Shown piece after piece: positions 1-7,718 of a DNA stretch of 9,541 bases. The notes under the pieces were generated by a model that saw nothing but the letters and a program-made list of their open reading frames with translations, searched no databases and was not told where the DNA came from. The stretch covers positions 1-9,541 of the forward strand of contig CAJTVR010000136.1 of assembly GCA_910580075.1 (NCBI GenBank), read 5' to 3'. The translations under genes and the position numbers were made by a program. The stretch comes from an uncultured Eubacterium sp. (GTDB taxonomy: Bacteria > Bacillota > Clostridia > Lachnospirales > Lachnospiraceae). Each line of letters begins with the position of its first letter. The first letter of the stretch is position 1.

Positions 1-1
1 T

Positions 2-148
2 CTGTGGCTGCGGACGGACCGGTGTCTGATGCCCTGGCGTTACGGTATGCTTTATGCAGCGGCACTGGCAAGCACCTTTTGGGGCTTCCAGGTTTTTTCA
101 TGCGTCAGACAGTGTGCCCCAAATCCTGGATGCCGGGCAGAAAATTAA
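2..148 (+). CDS. 3' end of an unidentified, probably membrane, protein (partial)
   Basis: This frame is open from the left edge and ends at TAA (146-148), giving 48 residues of an upstream gene whose start lies outside the window. The visible part has a hydrophobic, aromatic segment (about YGMLYAAALASTFWGF) followed by a short Cys/Pro-rich tail, which suggests a last membrane helix with a short end. Codon choice (CTG, CGG, GCA, GGC) resembles that of comEC downstream. A second frame (1-195, ending in a Lys-rich tail 22 bases before comEC) is also open, so the choice of frame is uncertain; I prefer this one for its membrane-helix character. I do not recognise the family. If real, the stop lies 69 bases before the comEC start, which would fit one transcription unit. 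Confidence 0.4.
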   Translation: MWLRTDRCLMPWRYGMLYAAALASTFWGFQVFSCVRQCAPNPGCRAEN

Positions 149-170
149 GAGTTTCTAACAGTTCTTCGGA

Positions 171-191
171 GTCACAGAAAAAGGAAAAAGT
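171..191 (+). repeat. Left arm of an exact inverted repeat (21 bp or more)
   Basis: The 21 bases beginning GTCACAGAAAAAGG, which end seven bases before the comEC ribosome binding site, recur exactly as the reverse complement at 9521-9541, the last bases of the window. The match stops at 192 on the inner side. On the outer side it cannot be followed because the window ends. Confidence 0.85.
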
Positions 192-197
192 ATGATA

Positions 198-205
198 AAA
201 GGAGG
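198..205 (+). promoter_or_regulatory. Ribosome binding site that sets the TTG start of comEC
   Basis: AAAGGAGG lies 12 bases before the TTG at 218. The spacing is slightly long, but it is the only strong Shine-Dalgarno sequence in the area. The first ATG in the comEC frame is at 260, has no such site, and would remove part of the hydrophobic N-terminus. Confidence 0.7.
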
Positions 206-217
206 AAATAAACACAA

Positions 218-2698
218 TTGACAGCAAGATATCTTTCTCAAACAGTGATTTTTTCCGTAATGGGAATCCTGTCTGTGAAAGGAATGACATTATGGCTGCT
301 GGACGGTTTCGCTAAGACAGGCATCTTACTGGCGCTTCTGTCAGCAGTGGGAGCAGCTGTGCTCCTGGCAGTCCTGGTAAGGAGGGAGACTGCCTGGAAC
401 AAGAGGCTTCAAAAGACATGTGTCCTGGTTCTGGCATTTGCAGCAGCGGCTGTACGGATGTGGCATGTATCTGTAGAAACAGAATACCAGCTGCAAGGGC
501 TTGCAGACGGGCAGGCAGCGGCAGTTCAGGGCAGGATTATTCAAAAAAAGAAAAAAGAAATCGAAAATCGGAACAATTCATGGACTGTCTGTCTTACGGA
601 CAGTTATCTGAAAACAGCACAGGGAATCCGTTCCTGTGGAAATATACTCTTATATCTGAATCTGGAAGCCGGGGAACCGGTAATCGGAAATACCATAACT
701 GTAACAGGAAACATAATATTTTTCAGAAAAGCACGCAATGACGGGAATTTTGATGAGCGTGCCTATTATCATAACCAGGGATATTCTGTGAAATTTTATG
801 CTGATGATGTAACCTGTCAGGTAAAAGATACATATACCGTCAGGATGCGTGAATGGCTGTATCATATGCAGCATGAGATTTCGGCAGTCTATCAAAAAAC
901 AATGCCGCAGCAGGAAGCAGGAGTGCTTGCTGCTATGCTTTCAGGCGAAAAATCGCAGCTATTAAATGAAACGAAAGAACTGTACAGACAGAGCGGGATA
1001 GCGCATATTCTGGCGATTTCCGGTCTCCATATATCTGTGCTTGGCGCAGCGGTATTCCAGCTGCTGCGAAAAAAGGGCGTTTCTTATGCGGTGTCATCCG
1101 CCATATCCATGAGTTTTCTGCTGGCCTTTGGCTGTATGACAGGCATGAGCACTTCTACAGCGCGGGCTGTCATTATGTTTGGTGTATATCTTGGAGCAGC
1201 CTGCTGCGGAAGGGCATATGACAGCATGAACGGCCTTGCAGCTGCCGGGGCCTGGATTCTTTTGAAAAATCCGAGGGCTCTGTTTCTGGCCGGATTTCAG
1301 TTTTCCTTTGCTGCCGTATGCGGGGTACTTCTTGGCAAAGAAATCTGTGCGGTTATGAAACCAAAATACAGGCTGGCTGAAACGATGCTTGTAAGCCTCT
1401 CAATTCAGGCAGTAACACTTCCGCTTACGGCCTGGTACTATTTCGAAATCCCGGTTTATTCTATATTTCTGAATCTGATTGTGCTGCCGTTTATGACACT
1501 GGTACTGATTACAGGACTGGCTGGCGGCATTACAGGTCTTCTGCCGGGCGGTCTGGTTCCGGCAAAAGTCATGCTCTTTCCATGTACAGCTGTGCTAAAA
1601 TATTTTTCAAAAGCCGGTGAGCTTTTTTTGAAACTGCCTGGTGCAGTCTGCACAACCGGACGGCCTGAAGGATGGCAGATGGTGTTATATTACCTGATTC
1701 TGGCTGGATGTGTGCAGATGAGCAGAAGAAGGGAGACGCCGGGTGCACGGTGCGGGCAGATAAGTAAAAGAGCAGAGAAGCCCGACACAAAGTGCAGCAA
1801 AGAAAACAAGTGTCAAAAGAAAAAAGCAAGGGAGCTGTTTCGAAAGAAAGTATTCATATCTGCGGGATTTTGCTGCTGTATGTGCATTCTGTTTGTACCG
1901 CTTCCAAAGCCTGCGGAGGTGACGGTACTGGATGTGGGCCAGGGAGACGGTATTTATATCCGTACAAGCGGCGGGCTGGATATTTTTATTGACGGGGGAA
2001 GCAGCGATGTAAAACAGGCGGGAACTTACCGGATACTTCCGTTTTTGAAGTCACAGGGGGTAGCGGACATTGATTACTGGTTTGTATCGCATCTGGACCA
2101 GGACCATGTAAGCGGGCTGAAAGAAGCGGCAGAGAGCGGATACGGCATCGGACAGGCTGTTTTTGCGAAAGGGGTATGGAAAGACGAGGCATATGAAAAG
2201 ATGCTGAAACAGCTGGCGGACTGTAGGATTCAGGCGGTCAGTCTGGGGAAAGGAGATGCGCTGCGCGCAGGGGATGCAGCGTTTACAGCGCTTGCACCGG
2301 ATGAGGCAGATACGGGCAGCGGCCGCAATGAGAATAGCCTGGTACTGCTGTATGAAGACAGCGGATTTTCGGCATTCTTTTCAGGAGATATTTCGCAGAA
2401 AGAAGAGCAGAGACTGCTTGCAGATCAAAGGCCTGCCAAAACTGTGCTGTATAAAGCGGCGCATCACGGCTCAAAGCATTCAAATTCAGAAGAACTGTTA
2501 GCCTGTCTGCGGCCGGATGTTTCACTGATATCCTGTTCCGCGGATAATGATTACGGTCATCCGGGAAAGGAAGCAGTGGAACATATGGAACAATGCGGAA
2601 GCACCGTGTACTATACGATGCACTCGGGGCAGATCAGGGTCCGGTGGGGTAAAGACGGTCTGCAGCTTATGGAATTTTCGGCTGCGGGGCCTGAATAA
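218..2698 (+). CDS. comEC: ComEC/Rec2 competence DNA-uptake channel
   Basis: An 826-residue polytopic membrane protein that in competent bacteria carries single-stranded DNA across the cytoplasmic membrane. The N-terminal helices are followed by an OB-like DUF4131 region (about residues 100-200). Next comes the Competence domain (about 220-500) with the family hallmark IAHILAISGLHISVLG (ISGLH at 267-271). A metallo-beta-lactamase-like domain begins near 568 with VLDVGQGDG (570-578), then HLDQDH (625-630), HHGS (749-752) and GHPG (H781). The metal-ligand pattern looks intact, so the C-terminal domain may be a working nuclease; that role is inferred from the family. Length is normal for a full three-domain ComEC. 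The TTG start is chosen from the AAAGGAGG site 12 bases upstream. A 44-residue Lys/Arg-rich stretch (501-544) precedes the last membrane helix. The 3' end overlaps the convergent tmcAL by 32 bases. Confidence 0.95.
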   Translation: MTARYLSQTVIFSVMGILSVKGMTLWLLDGFAKTGILLALLSAVGAAVLLAVLVRRETAWNKRLQKTCVLVLAFAAAAVRMWHVSVETEYQLQGLADGQAAAVQGRIIQKKKKEIENRNNSWTVCLTDSYLKTAQGIRSCGNILLYLNLEAGEPVIGNTITVTGNIIFFRKARNDGNFDERAYYHNQGYSVKFYADDVTCQVKDTYTVRMREWLYHMQHEISAVYQKTMPQQEAGVLAAMLSGEKSQLLNETKELYRQSGIAHILAISGLHISVLGAAVFQLLRKKGVSYAVSSAISMSFLLAFGCMTGMSTSTARAVIMFGVYLGAACCGRAYDSMNGLAAAGAWILLKNPRALFLAGFQFSFAAVCGVLLGKEICAVMKPKYRLAETMLVSLSIQAVTLPLTAWYYFEIPVYSIFLNLIVLPFMTLVLITGLAGGITGLLPGGLVPAKVMLFPCTAVLKYFSKAGELFLKLPGAVCTTGRPEGWQMVLYYLILAGCVQMSRRRETPGARCGQISKRAEKPDTKCSKENKCQKKKARELFRKKVFISAGFCCCMCILFVPLPKPAEVTVLDVGQGDGIYIRTSGGLDIFIDGGSSDVKQAGTYRILPFLKSQGVADIDYWFVSHLDQDHVSGLKEAAESGYGIGQAVFAKGVWKDEAYEKMLKQLADCRIQAVSLGKGDALRAGDAAFTALAPDEADTGSGRNENSLVLLYEDSGFSAFFSGDISQKEEQRLLADQRPAKTVLYKAAHHGSKHSNSEELLACLRPDVSLISCSADNDYGHPGKEAVEHMEQCGSTVYYTMHSGQIRVRWGKDGLQLMEFSAAGPE

Positions 2699-3938
2699 GC
2701 GCAAGCTGCTGCTGAAATTCGTTTTTGGGAATCCGTCCGCCTTTCTGGGTTACGAGCGCACGGTATACAGCATCCATAAATAAATGTTTCTGAAAAAAAA
2801 CAAAGCCTTCGTCTGACAAAAGTTTTTGAGCATCTGAAGCACGTGTCAGAAGCGGAAGAGAGGAATGTTTTTTTAAGTGTGTCAGCAGTGCGCCAGATTC
2901 TTTTTGAAAGCCGAGAATTCTCGCATATGGAACAAAAGAGCGGCTGCGCCACAAGGCATAGTCGCTTTGGCGGATATCTAAAAGAATGTGCATAAGGATT
3001 CTGCTGATTCTTGCATAAGCCGTATTTTTTGATTTAACAGCTGCACAAAAAGCGGAAAAACTGGTATAATCGTTAAGTCTGCGGCAGATTTTATTAGAAA
3101 TGGCGGGCGTGCAGTCTGCATAGTCTGAAAATCCGTCTGCAGCATTTTTCAAAAGGCTGTAGTGCAGCATCTGGGAGCAGTCATTTTCATATAGTAACGG
3201 ATACTGGTTCATATAATTTAGCAGCTGGCAAAAGGCATCGTAAGGCATAATGCCGCGGAGTGTCTGAGTGAAACCTTCCGGCTGGCTTTCAAGGAGTCTG
3301 CGGATAGCAGAAGCAGATGCATATCCGCCAGAAACTGCCTGGGAATGGTATCCGTGATCCTTACGCAGAACCGGGTGCATGGTTATAGCCGGGGAACTGG
3401 CAGAAAGAGCCTTTTGATATTCCAGCGCCAGGATATTATTCGGTTTTTTCAAGGCAGCAGAAGCCGCAGGTTTTACATCATCCGGCAGCAGAGCCAGCAG
3501 GGCGTACTCCCTGGCAGCAGCATAACTGCAGCCCTGTTTCAGCCTGGTGTTTAAAATCTGCCGGTATCTGGGCGGTTCACTGTTTAATATGGTGCAGATC
3601 TGCCCAAACAGGTCTGTGTCTTTGGTTTCACAGCCATAACAGAGGGAGCTGACACATCCAAGCTGCTGAAACAGTGCAGCCGCTGCACCTGCAAAATATT
3701 CCGAACTGGCACATGACCAGACAGGCGGCAGCTCGATTACGAGGTCGATGCCGGATAAAAGCGCCATTTTTGCCCGTATAAATTTATCTATCAGGGCAGG
3801 AGTGCCGCGCTGCACAAAATTTCCACTCATAACCGCAATCACATAGTCGGCATCAGTTTCCGTCCGGGCAAGGCGCGCGTGGAGGGCATGTCCGTTGTGA
3901 AAGGGATTGTATTCAGCGATAATACCGGTAATGTTCAT
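2667..3938 (-). CDS. tmcAL: tRNA(Met) cytidine acetate ligase TmcAL (YlbM family)
   Basis: A 423-residue cytoplasmic enzyme. The family activates acetate with ATP and acetylates the wobble cytidine (C34) of elongator tRNA-Met to ac4C, which aids AUG decoding. The N-terminus carries the nucleotidyltransferase signature GIIAEYNPFHNGH, with the HxGH-type motif at residues 14-17. Other family blocks follow: VMSGNFVQRG (36-45), IDKFIRAKMAL (50-60), LVIELP (66-71), NNILALEYQKAL and SASAIRRLL. Length is close to the roughly 415 residues of Bacillus YlbM. The ATG has AAAGGA (complement of 3945-3950) six bases upstream and a near-consensus promoter just before it. It is the only minus-strand gene here, is probably monocistronic, and its last 32 bases lie over the comEC 3' end. 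Function is assigned from family knowledge; the motif match is direct. Confidence 0.92.
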   Translation of the reverse strand: MNITGIIAEYNPFHNGHALHARLARTETDADYVIAVMSGNFVQRGTPALIDKFIRAKMALLSGIDLVIELPPVWSCASSEYFAGAAAALFQQLGCVSSLCYGCETKDTDLFGQICTILNSEPPRYRQILNTRLKQGCSYAAAREYALLALLPDDVKPAASAALKKPNNILALEYQKALSASSPAITMHPVLRKDHGYHSQAVSGGYASASAIRRLLESQPEGFTQTLRGIMPYDAFCQLLNYMNQYPLLYENDCSQMLHYSLLKNAADGFSDYADCTPAISNKICRRLNDYTSFSAFCAAVKSKNTAYARISRILMHILLDIRQSDYALWRSRSFVPYARILGFQKESGALLTHLKKHSSLPLLTRASDAQKLLSDEGFVFFQKHLFMDAVYRALVTQKGGRIPKNEFQQQLALIQAPQPKIP

Positions 3939-3973
3939 AAAAATTCCTTTCCAGGGTAAATTTGCTGATGTGG

Positions 3974-4002
3974 ATTATAACAAAACAGAAGAGACATGTA
4001 AA
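3974..4002 (-). promoter_or_regulatory. SigA-type promoter for tmcAL
   Basis: On the minus strand a -35 TTTACA (complement of 3997-4002) and a perfect -10 TATAAT (complement of 3974-3979) are separated by 17 bases. A TG one base before the -10 makes it an extended -10. Transcription would start near 3967, giving a leader of about 29 bases with the ribosome binding site inside it. Confidence 0.8.
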
Positions 4003-4150
4003 GATTAAAACTGCATGTTTCGGGGACTGGCTGGCTGGAAAAAATATATGAAAGCTGAAAGCAGCGCCATACATCTTCGGCATTCAGACCTACAGCACAC
4101 AGCTAACAAACAGCCTGACATTCCAGGCCGGCAGGCAGAGCACATTCAAA

Positions 4151-4157
4151 AAGGAGG
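4151..4157 (+). promoter_or_regulatory. Ribosome binding site deciding the phosphoesterase start
   Basis: AAGGAGG lies ten bases before the ATG at 4168. The same frame is open back to an ATG at 4015, but that codon has no Shine-Dalgarno sequence. The intervening 51 residues would place a polar, unfamiliar segment before an otherwise normal N-terminal membrane anchor. The shorter start is therefore chosen. Confidence 0.8.
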
Positions 4158-4167
4158 TTCATATAAA

Positions 4168-5118
4168 ATGCACAAACACAGACAGACAGCACAGGCAGTA
4201 CTCACACTGTGTGCCATGGCATTTCTTTTCTATGCTGCAAAAAAGGCAGACTGGCCCGGCAGCGTAACCATTCACGAGGAACATCTTAATATCAAAGGCA
4301 TACCGCATGATTATGATTTCATGCTGATTGCTGATACACATATCAGCCTGTGTGATGACAGAGACCCGGAGCTGATCGAAAAAGCGGCTGCCCGCAAAGC
4401 AGCATTTGAACAGGAGAGCGGGAAAAAAGCTGTCCGTACGTTTCACAGCCTGATTACGGAATCCATTGAAAGCGGTACGGACCTTACGATATTTGCGGGC
4501 GATATTACAGATTCTGCGATGTATGCCTCCATTGATTTTGTACAGAATGAGATAGACCGCCTGGATAAGCCGTATCTTTATGTCACAGGCAACCACGATT
4601 TTGAATATGGCAGCGAATATTTCTCTAAAAAAGCATACCGGAAATATTTTCCGCGCCTTCAGCATCTGACGAAAACAGACAGGCAGTATACAGTCTATGA
4701 GACTGACGATTTTGTAGCTGCCGGAATCAATGATAAAAACAATCAGTTTGACAAAGAAGCAGTAGAAGCGCTGCTGCCTTATCTGAGAGGCACAAAGCCG
4801 GTCTTTCTGGTCATGCATGTTCCTCTTCAGCCTCAGTATGAGAATTCCGCTCTTGAGAGGCAGGCAGATGATGTCTGGGGACTGTCAGAAAACGGGAACT
4901 GCCGTGTCCTGCTCGGGGAAAGTGCATGCAGACCGAATAAAACGACGCAGAAACTGTTAGACGCCGTTTTTGCAAAGGACAGTCCGGTTGTGGCAGTATT
5001 TGCCGGACATCTCCATTTTTATAACCGAAGTATGCTGAATGATGTGTCAGAGCAGTTTGTAACCGGTGCAGGCTACTATGGAGATGCGGTCAGAATTCAT
5101 ATCAGTGCAGAAAAATAA
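4168..5118 (+). CDS. Membrane-anchored calcineurin-like metallophosphoesterase
   Basis: A 316-residue protein with the full metal-binding set of the calcineurin-like superfamily: DTH (D56, H58), GDITD (111-115), GNHD (141-144), MHVPL (H217) and GHLH (280-283). All expected two-metal ligands are present, so it should be an active hydrolase of a phosphomonoester or phosphodiester; the substrate cannot be told from sequence. A positively charged start (MHKHRQ) and one hydrophobic segment (about residues 7-24) without an obvious signal peptidase site suggest an N-terminal anchor with the catalytic domain outside the membrane. It stands between two gaps of over 200 bases, so it may be a single-gene unit. 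I found no convincing promoter in front of it and no terminator after it. The general class is sure, the specific role unknown. Confidence 0.9.
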   Translation: MHKHRQTAQAVLTLCAMAFLFYAAKKADWPGSVTIHEEHLNIKGIPHDYDFMLIADTHISLCDDRDPELIEKAAARKAAFEQESGKKAVRTFHSLITESIESGTDLTIFAGDITDSAMYASIDFVQNEIDRLDKPYLYVTGNHDFEYGSEYFSKKAYRKYFPRLQHLTKTDRQYTVYETDDFVAAGINDKNNQFDKEAVEALLPYLRGTKPVFLVMHVPLQPQYENSALERQADDVWGLSENGNCRVLLGESACRPNKTTQKLLDAVFAKDSPVVAVFAGHLHFYNRSMLNDVSEQFVTGAGYYGDAVRIHISAEK

Positions 5119-5166
5119 GTCCGGACTGATGGAAAAAATAAATTTTGGTAAAATTGCAATGTTTTA

Positions 5167-5195
5167 TTTACAAAATGGCAATAATCATGTACAAT
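5167..5195 (+). promoter_or_regulatory. SigA-type promoter for glgCD
   Basis: A -35 TTTACA (5167-5172) and a -10 TACAAT (5190-5195) are separated by 17 bases, matching the SigA consensus at five of six positions in each box. The predicted start near 5202 leaves an untranslated leader of about 155 bases before glgC, unusually long for a simple metabolic gene. Confidence 0.7.
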
Positions 5196-5206
5196 GATAA
5201 CAATTG

Positions 5207-5258
5207 GAAATGCATCCGGATATTACATGTTAAAAATTGTCGATATCTGACGCATTTC
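5207..5258 (+). other. Possible stem-loop in the glgC leader
   Basis: GAAATGC (5207-5213) is the exact complement of GCATTTC (5252-5258), and inside it GATAT (5219-5223) pairs with ATATC (5243-5247). Together they could form a two-part stem with an internal loop and a 19-base apical loop at the very start of the predicted glgC transcript. No U-tract follows, so it is not a terminator, and I do not recognise a known riboswitch. It may be chance pairing in AT-rich DNA. Confidence 0.3.
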
Positions 5259-5358
5259 GAAGACAGCAGAATTTGTGCATCTGCGCTATGCCGTAACATG
5301 CATCTTAGATGTACCTATTTTGCAAAAGCTTAATCAGAGATAGAAAAGGAGATAAAAA

Positions 5359-6564
5359 ATGGGTAAAGAAATGATTGCTATGCTTCTTGCCGGTGGACAG
5401 GGCTCCCGCCTTTATGCGTTGACCCAGAAGCTGGCAAAACCTGCAGTACCATTTGGCGGTAAATACCGTATTATTGATTTTCCGCTGTCAAACTGCGTAA
5501 ACTCGGGTATTGATACAGTAGGTATTCTGACACAGTATCAGCCGCTAATTTTAAATGAATATATCGGAAACGGACAGCCATGGGATTTAGACCGTCTGTA
5601 TGGCGGAGTGCATGTACTTCCGCCGTATCAGCAGGCATCTGGATCTGACTGGTACAAAGGTACGGCAAATGCGATTTATCAGAATATTTCGTTTATAGAC
5701 CGCTATGATCCGAAATATGTCATCATTCTTTCCGGAGATCAGATCTGCAAGCAGGACTATAGTGATTTCCTCCGCTTCCATAAAGAGAAGGGTGCGGAAT
5801 TCAGCGTAGCTGTTATGGAGGTTCCGTGGGAGGAAGCATCCAGGTTCGGTCTTATGGTTGCAGATGAGAATGATAAGATTGTAGAATTCCAGGAAAAACC
5901 AAAGGAGCCGAAATCAAATCTGGCTTCTATGGGTATTTATATTTTCAACTGGGATATCCTTCGCAAATATCTGGTTGAAGATGAAGAAGATCCGAATTCT
6001 GAAAATGATTTTGGCAACAATATCATTCCGAATCTGTTAAGAGACCAGAGAAATATGTATGCTTATCATTTTGACGGATACTGGAAAGATGTCGGGACGA
6101 TTTCTTCCTTATGGGAAGCAAATATGGAAGTGCTGGACCCTGAACACAGCGGTATTAACCTGTTTGATGAAAAATGGAAGATATACAGCCGTAACAGCGG
6201 CATGACCGGACATAAAATCAATTCCGGCGCAGTGGTAGAAAATTCCATGATCACAGACGGATGTAATATTTCCGGCAATGTAAAACATTCGATTTTATTT
6301 GCAGGTGTTAAGATTGAAGAAGGCGCAGAAGTAGAAGACGCAGTTATCATGGGCGGTACCATTATTAAATCCGGTGCAAAAGTAAAACACTGTATCGTAG
6401 CAGAAAATGTTGTGATTGGAAATAATGCTATCGTAGGGCAGATGCCGGATGGCACCGAGGCAGGCGTGGCAACCGTCGGCTCCGGAGTTTATGTAGGCGA
6501 CAATGCCGTAATCGGACCAAATGCTATGGTCAGTGACAATGTAAAGGATGGTGATAAACAATGA
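5359..6564 (+). CDS. glgC: Glucose-1-phosphate adenylyltransferase, catalytic subunit
   Basis: A 401-residue cytoplasmic enzyme that makes ADP-glucose and pyrophosphate from ATP and glucose-1-phosphate, the committed step of bacterial glycogen synthesis. The N-terminal nucleotidyltransferase domain shows LLAGGQGSRL (9-18), KPAVPFGGKYRIIDFPLSN (27-45), GTANAIYQN, SGDQI (125-129), FQEKP and YWKDVGT. The C-terminal third is a left-handed beta-helix of hexapeptide repeats (for example NISGNVKHSILFAGVKIEEG). Length fits the family. The ATG has AAAAGGAG seven bases upstream. glgD starts inside its stop codon, so the two are translationally coupled and probably form the GlgC/GlgD complex known from Bacillus and relatives. 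No glgA, glgB or glgP lies next to the pair, so the rest of the pathway must be encoded elsewhere. Confidence 0.96.
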   Translation: MGKEMIAMLLAGGQGSRLYALTQKLAKPAVPFGGKYRIIDFPLSNCVNSGIDTVGILTQYQPLILNEYIGNGQPWDLDRLYGGVHVLPPYQQASGSDWYKGTANAIYQNISFIDRYDPKYVIILSGDQICKQDYSDFLRFHKEKGAEFSVAVMEVPWEEASRFGLMVADENDKIVEFQEKPKEPKSNLASMGIYIFNWDILRKYLVEDEEDPNSENDFGNNIIPNLLRDQRNMYAYHFDGYWKDVGTISSLWEANMEVLDPEHSGINLFDEKWKIYSRNSGMTGHKINSGAVVENSMITDGCNISGNVKHSILFAGVKIEEGAEVEDAVIMGGTIIKSGAKVKHCIVAENVVIGNNAIVGQMPDGTEAGVATVGSGVYVGDNAVIGPNAMVSDNVKDGDKQ

Positions 6565-7703
6565 TAAATACCAATACTAATGCACTGGGCATTATTTTCC
6601 CAAATGTATATGATGAACTTGTATCCGAACTGACAAATGAAAGGCTGATGGCATCCATTCCGTTTGCAAGCCGTTACCGCATGATTGATTTCGTACTTTC
6701 AAGCATGGTAAACTGCGGTATTGACAATATTACAGTATTAGTACGGGAAAATTACTTCTCATTGCTGGATCATTTAGGCTCTGGCCGTGAATGGGATCTT
6801 ACACGTAAAAACGGCGGTCTGAATATCTTTCCTCCATTTGCTCAGAAAAATATGGGCATTTACAGCGGCAAGGTCGGCTCTATTGCAAGTATTCTGGGAT
6901 TTTTAAAGTCTCAGAAAGAAAAATATGTCATTATGGCAGACGCTAATATTGCATTTAATTTCGACTTTAAGGCATTATTAAAAGAACATATTGAAAGCGG
7001 TGCAGACGTAACTGTCGCTTACACGAAAGAAGAGCTTCCGGCGAGCATCCGCAAGTCTGATGACCTTCGCAAAGCAATGTACTATACATTCGACATTGAA
7101 GATAACCGCGTTCGGAAAATCCACATCAATTCACAGGAAACAGGTGTGCAGAATTTCTCCATGAATATTTATGTATTCGAACGGGAACAGCTTATTAAAC
7201 TGGTCAACGAAGCATTTATCGGCGGCGGTGTATACTTAGAGCGTGACATTCTGCTTCCGAATATTAATGAGTTAACCATTAACGGTTATGAATATAAGGA
7301 TTATGTAGCACGCATTACCGACCTGAAAGGCTATTTTGATGAAAATATGCGGCTTTTGGATGATGCAAATCTGTCTGCATTATTTGAGAAAAACTCGATT
7401 TATACAAAGATTCGTGACGATAACCCGACACGCTATGTAGACGGTGCATCTGCAAAGAATGTCATGGTAGCAGACGGCTGCGTCATTGAAGGCGAGATTG
7501 AAAACTGTATTTTATTCAGAGGTGTTAAAATCGGCAAAGGCGCTAAGGTGAAAAATGCAATCCTGATGCAGGATACGATTGTAGAGCCTGGCGTAAATGC
7601 AGAGTATGTCATCACTGATAAAAAAGTTACGATTACAGAAGGCAAGGAGCTGAAAGGTACAGATTCTTTCCCTGTTTTTGTAGCAAAAAGACAGGTAGTA
7701 TAG
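6561..7703 (+). CDS. glgD: GlgD, regulatory subunit of ADP-glucose pyrophosphorylase
   Basis: A 380-residue paralogue of GlgC. The fold is kept: RYRMIDFVLS aligns with KYRIIDFPLS, SGREWDLTRKNGG with NGQPWDLDRLYGG, and a hexapeptide beta-helix closes the protein (ENCILFRGVKIGKGAKVKNA). The catalytic signatures are gone. The GGQGSRL loop of GlgC is replaced by residues around FPNVYDEL (13-20), the KPAVPF lysine position reads M30, and the SGDQ motif reads ADAN (126-129). This fits the known GlgD role as a non-catalytic partner that raises GlgC activity; that role comes from studies of Firmicute homologues. The ATG overlaps the glgC stop as ATGA, and the weak AAAGGA site 12 bases upstream suggests reliance on reinitiation after glgC. 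A strong terminator follows the TAG. Confidence 0.92.
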   Translation: MINTNTNALGIIFPNVYDELVSELTNERLMASIPFASRYRMIDFVLSSMVNCGIDNITVLVRENYFSLLDHLGSGREWDLTRKNGGLNIFPPFAQKNMGIYSGKVGSIASILGFLKSQKEKYVIMADANIAFNFDFKALLKEHIESGADVTVAYTKEELPASIRKSDDLRKAMYYTFDIEDNRVRKIHINSQETGVQNFSMNIYVFEREQLIKLVNEAFIGGGVYLERDILLPNINELTINGYEYKDYVARITDLKGYFDENMRLLDDANLSALFEKNSIYTKIRDDNPTRYVDGASAKNVMVADGCVIEGEIENCILFRGVKIGKGAKVKNAILMQDTIVEPGVNAEYVITDKKVTITEGKELKGTDSFPVFVAKRQVV

Positions 7704-7718
7704 CGGTTATTTAACCAT

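Noticed and set aside
191..196. TATGAT as a -10 box for comEC
   Set aside because: No -35-like sequence lies 16-18 bases upstream, and its position would put the transcript start inside or after the ribosome binding site.
105..290. Minus-strand frame of 61 codons at the comEC start
   Set aside because: It covers the comEC ribosome binding site and start, has no recognisable motif, and is best explained as a shadow frame.
4114..4140. Hairpin in the phosphoesterase leader
   Set aside because: GCCTG can pair with either of two CAGGC copies, but the stems are five bases long and no conserved element is recognised.
4159..4818. 219-codon minus-strand frame
   Set aside because: It is antisense to the phosphoesterase, whose motifs are unmistakable, and its own protein is Cys/Phe/Ile-rich without any family motif.
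5101..5130. Terminator after the phosphoesterase
   Set aside because: AGTCCGGACT is a palindrome without room for a good stem-loop, and the outer ATCAGT/ACTGAT pairing is weak. No T-run follows on the plus strand.
5145..5333. Small plus-strand frame of 62 codons before glgC
   Set aside because: It lacks a Shine-Dalgarno sequence, spans the predicted glgC promoter, and its composition does not look like protein.
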